In this document: piece after piece, positions 1 through 5,467 of the stretch
How the letters are laid out: every line of letters starts with the position of its first letter
How positions within the stretch are numbered: position 1 is the stretch's first letter
From: Gammaproteobacteria bacterium
Lineage (GTDB): Bacteria > Pseudomonadota > Gammaproteobacteria > Acidiferrobacterales > Acidiferrobacteraceae
NCBI GenBank assembly: GCA_028064935.1
Contig: JAPTWT010000244.1
Coordinates: forward strand, 1-5,467
Direction: 5' to 3'
Length of the DNA: 5,467 nucleotides
Translations under genes and position numbers: made by a program
The notes under the pieces: generated by a model
The model's input: the letters and a program-made list of their open reading frames with translations, nothing else
What the model was told of the DNA's origin: nothing
Database searches by the model: none

Positions 1-11
1 GTCGCCCGCCC

Positions 12-39
12 TTGCCTTCTTGGCGGAAATTCCTATAAT
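12..39 (+). promoter_or_regulatory. Sigma70-type promoter of tRNA-Lys
   Basis: A perfect -10 box TATAAT lies at 34-39 and a -35-like TTGCCT at 12-17, with a 16-bp spacer. The predicted transcription start is about position 45-47, so the tRNA at 50 would have only a 3-5 nt leader. The stretch between the -10 and the start (GTGGCGC) is GC-rich, like the discriminators of stable-RNA promoters under stringent control; that regulatory reading is inference. Confidence 0.75.
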
Positions 40-49
40 GTGGCGCTTC

Positions 50-125
<76 letters not shown>

Positions 126-132
126 ATAAAAC

Positions 133-169
133 AGGCATTTAGGATGACTTCCTCGGTGCCTTCATTTTT
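133..169 (+). terminator. Rho-independent terminator candidate of tRNA-Lys, possibly bidirectional
   Basis: Eight bases after the tRNA, AGGCA (133-137) pairs with TGCCT (157-161). Inside it AGGA (141-144) pairs with TCCT (150-153) around loop TGACT. The intervening TTT/CGG can add two G-U pairs on the + strand and leaves one mismatch. The hairpin is followed by TCATTTTT (162-169). Read from the minus strand the same hairpin is followed by GTTTTATT (132-125), so it could also stop BREX transcripts, though the two G-U pairs become C/A mismatches in that direction. The fold is by eye; no free energy was computed. Confidence 0.6.
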
Positions 170-440
170 CCATCCAACCTATATCCAACCTCAGAGGGAA
201 ATGGGCTATCCGAACTGGCGGGGCCTAGGCATGCACGGCTGGTCCCTGTCCGCATCGCATCCACGCGAGTATCACCTACAAACGACGTGGGGTAGTAAAT
301 TGTCCAAGGGTGAGGAACGGCACCTGAGACTGTGAGCAGACGTTCTTTGACTGGAGAGGTGAAAACTGGCTTGGATAGGCCGGCAACTCCTCCGTCATTT
401 GATCTACGATGCTATCAAACCCTGAGTCCATCCTCTTGTG
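170..440. other. Intergenic gap between convergent tRNA-Lys and brxL
   Basis: I see no convincing gene here. A + strand frame at 144-335 (63 codons) has no properly spaced ribosome site, an unremarkable composition and begins inside the terminator hairpin. A minus-strand frame of 51 codons (431 to 276) follows brxL by 9 nt but has an AAGAGG touching its ATG with no spacing, and no recognisable domain. A 9-bp direct repeat, ATCCAACCT, occurs at 172-180 and 183-191. There is no integrase remnant, no copy of the tRNA 3' end and no strong hairpin near the brxL stop. The stretch looks less GC-rich than the operon by eye. Confidence 0.6.
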
Positions 441-2489
441 TCACTCGGCCATGGCCTTCAACAACGCATCGCGGGCGTCGGAGTAGAACTGGATGTCGAT
501 CTTGGTCGCCATGTCGTCGGACAAGTCAACCAACTGGCGCCGACACGCCACCGGCATAAGTAGCGACGTCGCACCCTTCTCAACGGCGATCTCGGCAATC
601 GTGACCGCGTTGTGGACAGGTTCGATCGAACCCCCGAGGTTGATCTCGCCGACGATGATCAAGCCACCACGCACGCTTCGCTTCAACAGTGACGTGCATA
701 GGGCGACCAAAGAGGCCACGCCAAGCTTGGCACCTGACTTCGCCGCGTCAAACGCCCGAAGCTGTACCGTGAACTCATGCTGCCGAGGATCTTTGTCACC
801 CACCAATTGCATGGACCTGGCGTACAAGTTCTGCTCGGCGAAGCCGATGCTCTCGCGGAATGCGGGTGGAATTGGCTTGTTGAGTACCTTCACACCGGAG
901 CCTGGGCCTTCATTGACCTCGATGCGGTAGAGGCCCGAATTTTCTTCGCCGCCACCCGGGCTGATGGTCCACACCTGACCTGGCTCCAGCGGGTCGCCGC
1001 CAATGCTGTTGTCGCTTTGCAGCTCAGGCGTCGACACAAACTTCTCCACGCCGTCGGCGCCCATGATGTAGCTGAAGTGCGTATTCCGAAACTCGGCAGC
1101 GCCCACACGCTTCTGCTGCTCTTTGACTCGGCGCCGAACCTCCAGGGCGATGCGAACGCCCCATTCCAGGTCTTCGTCCGGAACCGGGGTGTCCGAGCTC
1201 GGGTACAACAGCTTGAGCAGGCCGCTGACAGTCTTGTTGACCGCATTCGTGTCTCGGCCAGACAGGGCTCCGCCAAAGAAGACTCGGTTCTGCAACTCGC
1301 TCACCCGACTCTGGTTCCGAAGCTGGCTCCAGCACTCGGACAGGAAGTCGCTGACTAGGCCGAAATGGTTGGTGACCAAGTCCTTGTTGATTTTGGGTAC
1401 GTCCCAACCCGGCAGAAACGCGTGGATGCGGTCCATAAAAGCGGTGTCGTCCCGCATCTCCGGCGGCATGGGACCAAACAAGTGCCCTACGCGTTGCTGG
1501 TGTTCCACATCGACGTCGAAGTTGCCGACTAAGACGATGCTGCCGTCCGCGCGTATGCTCTCCTTGCCACGGCTGAATTCGCCGGACTCCATGTAGCCCT
1601 TCATGATGTTCACGCCGTCCTTCTGGTCGAAGGAGATGCCTGACACCTCGTCGAAGCAGACCACGTCGTACTGGCACACCAAGCCTCGACGGCCCTTGGC
1701 CGTGTTCTCCACGAACATCTTGGCCACAGTGGCCTTGCCGCCTGAAATCAGGTGGGCGTAGGGCGAAACCTGCTGGAACAGGTGGCTCTTGCCCGTGCCG
1801 CGCGGACCGAGCTCCACCAGGTTGTAGTTGCGTTCCACAAACGGCACCATGCGCAGGAGCAGGGCGTTCCGCTGGCGGTCGCTCAGCCCGCCAGATTCAA
1901 TGCCGATGGATCGAAGCAGAAAGCACTTCCATTCCTCGGTGGTGAACGCCTCGCGGGCCTTGGCCAGGGTGTCCAACACGTCACGCTTCGAGAGCTGAAT
2001 TTCACGCAGCGACGTGATACCAAACGGGCGCCCCTTGGCCTCCTGGGCAATGGCCACATCGAACGTCACGCCCAGCTCGGCATAGAAGCCACCGGTCAAC
2101 ATCCGTTCGTGTTGGTTGACCAGCTCGCTGCTGATCCGCACATCCGTCAGCCGAAGGCTTGGCAAGCTAGCGACGTACTCGCCCTTATTGTCCACGCGCG
2201 CCGTCACGAGGTCGATGATCTTCACCTCCCCGGTTTCCAGCGCTTTGGCCTTGAACAGCTCTTCCTCACCGGCCCTCACCGTACGGGACTTGAGCTGGCG
2301 TTGAACAATCTCCAGCCCCTCGTCGATCTCCTCCTGATCCGTGCTGGCGCAATAACGCCCGAGCATGAACTCGACAACGTAGGTGGGTACCGGAAACTGG
2401 CGACTGAAGGTTCGAACCAAGTCCTTCCGGACCAGATACCCGTCCAGCACCGAGGCGGCTTTTTTGTCTATCTGATCCAATTCAATCAT
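441..2489 (-). CDS. brxL: BREX protein BrxL (AAA+ ATPase, Lon-like C-terminal domain)
   Basis: 682 aa, the usual size for BrxL. An N-terminal region (about 1-200) precedes an AAA+ core with Walker A GPRGTGKS (228-235, K234), Walker B VVCFDE (276-281), sensor-1-like N323 in LVGNFD, and DRI at 353-355 as a possible arginine finger. Residues about 500-682 match the Lon proteolytic fold (PGQVW near 503, CTSLL 598-602, VGEINLGG 613-620, LMP 644-646), but the Ser and Lys catalytic positions appear replaced by Ala592 and Val629. In the BREX family BrxL is a ring-forming, DNA-binding ATPase needed for phage exclusion; a nonproteolytic role fits what is seen. It is cytoplasmic, with no signal or membrane segment. 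The start is set by GGAGGA six bases upstream, inside the end of pglZ. It is the last gene of the operon, and its stop at 441-443 faces tRNA-Lys. Confidence 0.95.
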   Translation of the reverse strand: MIELDQIDKKAASVLDGYLVRKDLVRTFSRQFPVPTYVVEFMLGRYCASTDQEEIDEGLEIVQRQLKSRTVRAGEEELFKAKALETGEVKIIDLVTARVDNKGEYVASLPSLRLTDVRISSELVNQHERMLTGGFYAELGVTFDVAIAQEAKGRPFGITSLREIQLSKRDVLDTLAKAREAFTTEEWKCFLLRSIGIESGGLSDRQRNALLLRMVPFVERNYNLVELGPRGTGKSHLFQQVSPYAHLISGGKATVAKMFVENTAKGRRGLVCQYDVVCFDEVSGISFDQKDGVNIMKGYMESGEFSRGKESIRADGSIVLVGNFDVDVEHQQRVGHLFGPMPPEMRDDTAFMDRIHAFLPGWDVPKINKDLVTNHFGLVSDFLSECWSQLRNQSRVSELQNRVFFGGALSGRDTNAVNKTVSGLLKLLYPSSDTPVPDEDLEWGVRIALEVRRRVKEQQKRVGAAEFRNTHFSYIMGADGVEKFVSTPELQSDNSIGGDPLEPGQVWTISPGGGEENSGLYRIEVNEGPGSGVKVLNKPIPPAFRESIGFAEQNLYARSMQLVGDKDPRQHEFTVQLRAFDAAKSGAKLGVASLVALCTSLLKRSVRGGLIIVGEINLGGSIEPVHNAVTIAEIAVEKGATSLLMPVACRRQLVDLSDDMATKIDIQFYSDARDALLKAMAE

Positions 2490-2492
2490 TCA

Positions 2493-4838
2493 TCATCCTC
2501 CGCCGATCACGGTGTTTGCCTCGGCCACCATCTCGCCCGATGCGCTGAGTAGGACCAGAAACGCCGCGCGGCCTTGCAGTTCTTCGTTCTCAACAACCAC
2601 CGATGCGGTGCCGTTGTCCTTGAGCGGCTTTACGCTCACGACTACGCTGGACGCCGGATCACCCGACTGTGTGCGAATGTCCAGGGAAAGACTCGCGTAC
2701 TGGCCGTCCACTCCCACCGTGCAGCGCAAGCCCTTCCAAGCAATGTCGGTGACCTCTGCCACTTGCTTGCCTGACGTGCTACTGCCCCGGGTCACCACCA
2801 GATCCAGAGTGAGGCATTCCTGAAGACTCAGCCCACCATGGTTGTAATCCACCGATTTGCCGTAGCAGCTCACACCGTCGGCCAAGGCGAACTGTTGGTG
2901 CGGATTCCAGAACCAGGGATACAAGCGCTCACTGGTGGAAGCGCCTGGCTTGATCGAGGCGCAGCGCCCCCATTTGTTGTCAGTGAGGTCCTTGGACATC
3001 TGGATCGTGGGTAACTTGCCCGGCATGAGTAGCCAGCCGTGGTCTGTCACCACCCTAACGCTGTTCCAGCCTGCAGCCAACAAAGCGGCGATGCGTTCTG
3101 CAATTTCTGCGAGGAGCGGGTCGATGTGCTTGGCAAGCTTCCAACCGCGCGCATGACCCTCGCTGTCGATGTCGCCAAATTCGCACCACGCGTTGCCCTG
3201 GCCATCGCCGTTCTCGGTACGGTCGAGCACCTTCCAGTGGTTGTCGTTCAGCAGCTTCTTCAAGTGATAGCCGCCCTTGAGCGACTGGCCGGTGGCAGAG
3301 ACGCAAGGTTCGAAGTCATCGCAGTCGTCGGTACCGCTGATCTTGGTCCGCACTGGCGAAGCAGCCGCCTTGCCGGTCGCGGTCACGCTGGGCAGCGCTG
3401 TCCAGATCATGGCTTCCGCCACTTGGCAACCGCGTGTCTCCAGGGCTGCCGAGAGACGGCGAGCCGCGTCAAACCGAAGGCCATCCACGAACAGCACGCA
3501 CTCGCCCTTGGAGGCGGCGAAGGCCTTGGCGCTGGCGATCGTTCCTCCGGGGTAGCTCGATCCATCAACCAGCTTTTGCAGGTAGCGCGCAGACTCCTCC
3601 AGCCAGGGTAGATAGATCGCCCGAACGGCGGCCGTCACCGCATCAACGTCGGCCGCCTTGTCGACGCACGCCAGCGCTGACAGCACTGCATCGTCGGCGC
3701 GCCAGCCCTGCGTGGCGTACCCCGCCTGCAAGTCCGCGACCGAGCCGGCCGCCAACGCCGTCTTGCTCACTTCCGCAACCACTGTCAGGTGCTTGGCGGC
3801 CAGCGCCAGCGGCGACTCACCCAACTCGGCCCACACCAGCTCACGGCGCAGCGCATGAGCCTTCTCAAGTTCCAGAACCCGCTTCCGGGCGTCATGTGCT
3901 GGTAGATGGTTCAGAGCCAGCAAATCATGCTGTAGCGCCTTTTCCTGCTCGTCATTCCATTGCGGCCAACCGCTGAGCTTTTCTGCGGGCGTGTCGAAAA
4001 TGCCCAGGTCGGGCGGCTTGCACTGGCGGATTCGGTTCGGGATATTGGGGTAACGCTTCGGTGCTTCGCTGTAGCGCTCCCACACCGAATGCCAGGGCCC
4101 TTCGCGCATCGCCAACTTGCTAGCACCAGCCAGCACGCCATCGGCCTGAGGGTTGAACGCCAGCTGTGACTTGCAAACCTCCACAAAGGCCTTCCACTCG
4201 TTGGCGCCGCGCGTGGTCTGGAACGCGTCACCCAGATCCAGCCACTGCAGCAGGTCGCGCACCGGGTCGCCACCGGTCAGCAGGGTGTTGAAGTAGTCTT
4301 TGTCCAGCCGCTTGCCCTTCAGGAGTTCAAGCTCTTCGTCCAGCAGCCGGTATAGCGCCAGTTGCATGGCGTTCTTGGCATCGTTGTCCTGGGCCACGTC
4401 CAGACCCATGCCACCTTGGTCGGACTTTAGGAAGGCCATGATGGTCCAGTCCTTAGCGTTCGCCTGCGACCAGATCACGCCCCGGTACTGCAGCTCGGCC
4501 AAGGGCTTCAAGAGGTCCGGGCAGTCTTCGATCGCCCGCAGGTCCTGACGGCTGACGCCAGGCAGGTAGAACACCGGCACGCGGTCGGCCGGCAGTGTCA
4601 CATCGGGCGCTTTGCCCGCAATCACGCAGCGCAGCCAGATGGCTGGCCCCGTGCGGTTCTCGGCCGCGTAGTCGCCCAGCACCAGCAGTTCCGCCAGCTC
4701 GCTCTGCAGGCGCGGGATGACAGCCTCCCACTGTCGATCTTTGTCGGGCCACAAGATGCACGAGGGCGCGACTTGAACCTCGGGGTTGAAGATCGCTGAG
4801 TCGCGCAGGGTCTTGACGAGATGTTCGATCACGCGCAT
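2493..4838 (-). CDS. pglZ: BREX protein PglZ (alkaline phosphatase superfamily)
   Basis: 781 aa, close to the usual PglZ length. The start chosen is the ATG at 4838, giving MRVIEHLVKTL, because GGAGGG lies six bases upstream; the frame is open to 4922, but that extra part overlaps the preceding gene and reads as low-complexity out-of-frame sequence. Alkaline-phosphatase-superfamily motifs appear in order: metal-binding LFVDGLRFD (D452, D457), the probable nucleophile segment LPSVTAT (T486 likely), VTDHG (D599, H600) and NHGGLSLQE (H667). The N-terminal 420 residues are mainly helical by composition, and the last 90 or so form a beta-rich tail. PglZ is a core component of every BREX type and works with PglX, BrxB and BrxC in methylation and exclusion; its exact reaction is not settled. 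It overlaps the upstream GmrSD-like gene by 10 bp and leads directly into brxL. Confidence 0.95.
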   Translation of the reverse strand: MRVIEHLVKTLRDSAIFNPEVQVAPSCILWPDKDRQWEAVIPRLQSELAELLVLGDYAAENRTGPAIWLRCVIAGKAPDVTLPADRVPVFYLPGVSRQDLRAIEDCPDLLKPLAELQYRGVIWSQANAKDWTIMAFLKSDQGGMGLDVAQDNDAKNAMQLALYRLLDEELELLKGKRLDKDYFNTLLTGGDPVRDLLQWLDLGDAFQTTRGANEWKAFVEVCKSQLAFNPQADGVLAGASKLAMREGPWHSVWERYSEAPKRYPNIPNRIRQCKPPDLGIFDTPAEKLSGWPQWNDEQEKALQHDLLALNHLPAHDARKRVLELEKAHALRRELVWAELGESPLALAAKHLTVVAEVSKTALAAGSVADLQAGYATQGWRADDAVLSALACVDKAADVDAVTAAVRAIYLPWLEESARYLQKLVDGSSYPGGTIASAKAFAASKGECVLFVDGLRFDAARRLSAALETRGCQVAEAMIWTALPSVTATGKAAASPVRTKISGTDDCDDFEPCVSATGQSLKGGYHLKKLLNDNHWKVLDRTENGDGQGNAWCEFGDIDSEGHARGWKLAKHIDPLLAEIAERIAALLAAGWNSVRVVTDHGWLLMPGKLPTIQMSKDLTDNKWGRCASIKPGASTSERLYPWFWNPHQQFALADGVSCYGKSVDYNHGGLSLQECLTLDLVVTRGSSTSGKQVAEVTDIAWKGLRCTVGVDGQYASLSLDIRTQSGDPASSVVVSVKPLKDNGTASVVVENEELQGRAAFLVLLSASGEMVAEANTVIGGG
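2496..2501 (-). promoter_or_regulatory. Shine-Dalgarno of brxL, inside the pglZ 3' end
   Basis: GGAGGA on the minus strand, six bases before the brxL ATG (2489-2487). It is also the last two glycine codons of PglZ. The pglZ stop TGA (2495-2493) is followed at once by a second in-frame TGA (2492-2490) and then the brxL start, so terminating ribosomes are placed directly on the brxL start site. This implies translational coupling. Confidence 0.85.
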
Positions 4839-5467
4839 GGCTGGCCCTCCGTCATGGCGAAAAGCCCCATCACCAGGCCCACCAGCTTGGTCGTCCGCGC
4901 ATCGATCTGCGCGACGCTCCATGCCTCGGCCGTTGCCAATTCGGCATTCAGCTTGAGCCCGTTCTTGTAGCCCACCTCACGGCCCTTGCTGTCGGTGCGG
5001 TCGCGCTTCTCTTTGAAGCTCTTGTTGCCCAGCGCGCTGTTGAAGCCGGAGATCGTCAGGTTGCCCAGCTTGTGGACATGCGTTTCCTGAATGCCTCTGG
5101 CCTTCTTCTCATCTCCGCCCGCCATCATCGTCACCCAAGACGCGGGAATGTTGTCGCCCTGCGGGAAGATGTGCTCGATGGTCCACACGAAAAGCTTGCC
5201 TTCGTACTTCCACAGATCGACCCAGGTCTCCTTGGTCATGCTCTGCTCGGCCAAGGCGCACAGCACAAACCGGGTGACCCCGGCGTTCTCATCGTAGATG
5301 GCGCCTTCCAGCTTGCTGCGGAAAGTCTCGTCGCTGGCCGACACCGCCAGCAATTCGTCGCGAATCGTCGTCACCACGGCGGCACCCGACAGATCTGCCA
5401 CCTTGTCGATGGTGGCCATGAACAGGCGCGTCAGGTCGCGGGTGGGCGGCGTGTCGGTGAGGTTGCG
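4829..5467 (-). CDS. GmrSD/BrxU-like type IV restriction protein, C-terminal part (DUF1524 HNH-like domain)
   Basis: Partial: the frame is open through the window edge at 5467, leaving the last 212 residues. The ATG at 5419 is internal, because the preceding codons read NLTDTPPTRDLTRLF, in keeping with a longer protein. The DUF1524 domain is clear: WTIEHIFPQ with the HxxP-type His (numbered from the window edge, H99), then HKLGNLT (132-138), FNSALGNKSFKEK (142-154) and a helical tail with the family's AW..QIDART.KL. In GmrSD proteins the N-terminal DUF262 half is an NTP-driven, ParB-like domain and the C-terminal half is the HNH-like nuclease, together cutting DNA with modified cytosines such as glucosylated hydroxymethylcytosine. 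BREX loci carrying such a gene (BrxU) are known. It overlaps pglZ by 10 bp, so it belongs to the operon. The DUF262 part lies outside and is not seen; its modified-DNA specificity is inferred from the family. Confidence 0.85.
   Translation of the reverse strand, partial: RNLTDTPPTRDLTRLFMATIDKVADLSGAAVVTTIRDELLAVSASDETFRSKLEGAIYDENAGVTRFVLCALAEQSMTKETWVDLWKYEGKLFVWTIEHIFPQGDNIPASWVTMMAGGDEKKARGIQETHVHKLGNLTISGFNSALGNKSFKEKRDRTDSKGREVGYKNGLKLNAELATAEAWSVAQIDARTTKLVGLVMGLFAMTEGQPCA
4845..4850 (-). promoter_or_regulatory. Shine-Dalgarno of pglZ
   Basis: GGAGGG on the minus strand, six bases upstream of ATG 4838-4836 and inside the last codons of the GmrSD-like gene. It decides the pglZ start, since the longer in-frame start at 4922 has no comparable site and would force an 84-bp longer overlap. 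Confidence 0.8.

Noticed and set aside
144..335. 63-codon + strand frame after tRNA-Lys
   Set aside because: It starts inside the terminator hairpin, lacks a spaced Shine-Dalgarno and resembles no known protein.
447..456. GGCCATGGCC palindrome at the end of brxL as a terminator
   Set aside because: It has no loop and no T-tract, and is explained by the Ala-Met-Ala codons at the C-terminus.
619..632. Perfect 14-bp palindrome GGTTCGATCGAACC sharing 10 bp (GGGTTCGATC read on the minus strand) with the tRNA T arm, considered as an att-like site
   Set aside because: It lies inside conserved brxL coding sequence (around the EPVHN codons), the match stops after 10 bp and does not extend to the tRNA 3' end.
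1024..1677. Minus-strand 217-codon frame overlapping brxL
   Set aside because: It is an alternate-frame shadow of brxL, Arg/Gly/Pro-rich and without any domain.
1752..2552. Long + strand open frame (266 codons) antisense to the start of brxL
   Set aside because: It lies wholly opposite recognised brxL/pglZ coding sequence, has no domain and is the kind of antisense frame expected in GC-rich DNA.
4839..4922. Longer pglZ start at 4922 adding 28 residues
   Set aside because: The added residues are Gly/Arg/Asp-rich and unlike PglZ, they overlap the end of the GmrSD-like gene, and the ATG at 4838 has a well-spaced GGAGGG.

Overview
The window looks like a chromosomal segment of a high-GC proteobacterium, most likely a betaproteobacterium (Burkholderiales-like). 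That placement is an inference from the tRNA-Lys sequence, the GC-rich codon use and general protein character; no marker fixes the genus. It joins a core-type tRNA gene to the distal end of a BREX phage-defence operon.

Layout. Positions 1-125 hold a sigma70-type promoter and a complete tRNA-Lys(CTT) gene on the + strand with encoded CCA. Positions 126-440 are a non-coding or poorly coding gap containing a hairpin/T-tract terminator candidate right after the tRNA. The rest (441-5467) is a tightly packed minus-strand operon. In transcription order it holds the C-terminal part of a GmrSD/BrxU-like DUF262-DUF1524 protein (type IV restriction family, cut by the window edge), then pglZ (alkaline-phosphatase-superfamily BREX protein), then brxL (AAA+ ATPase with Lon-like C-terminal domain). 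The GmrSD-like gene overlaps pglZ by 10 bp. The pglZ and brxL genes are separated by 3 nt, with the brxL Shine-Dalgarno lying inside the last codons of pglZ, so the three are almost certainly co-transcribed and translationally coupled.

How it works together. pglZ followed by brxL is the closing pair of a type I BREX locus (brxA-brxB-brxC-pglX-pglZ-brxL). Type IV BREX also ends pglZ-brxL, so the type cannot be fixed without the genes beyond 5467. BREX marks host DNA through the PglX methyltransferase and blocks phage DNA replication by a mechanism not based on simple cleavage. A GmrSD-type enzyme instead attacks DNA carrying modified cytosines. An in-operon GmrSD-like gene would therefore cover phages whose modified DNA escapes BREX. 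The BREX operon runs convergently into tRNA-Lys, a common integration site class, which suggests the end of a defence island; no att duplication or integrase is visible here.

Nothing in the window is clearly a new system. The most useful second looks are the embedded type IV gene, the apparently protease-dead Lon domain of BrxL, the putative bidirectional terminator, and the island boundary question.
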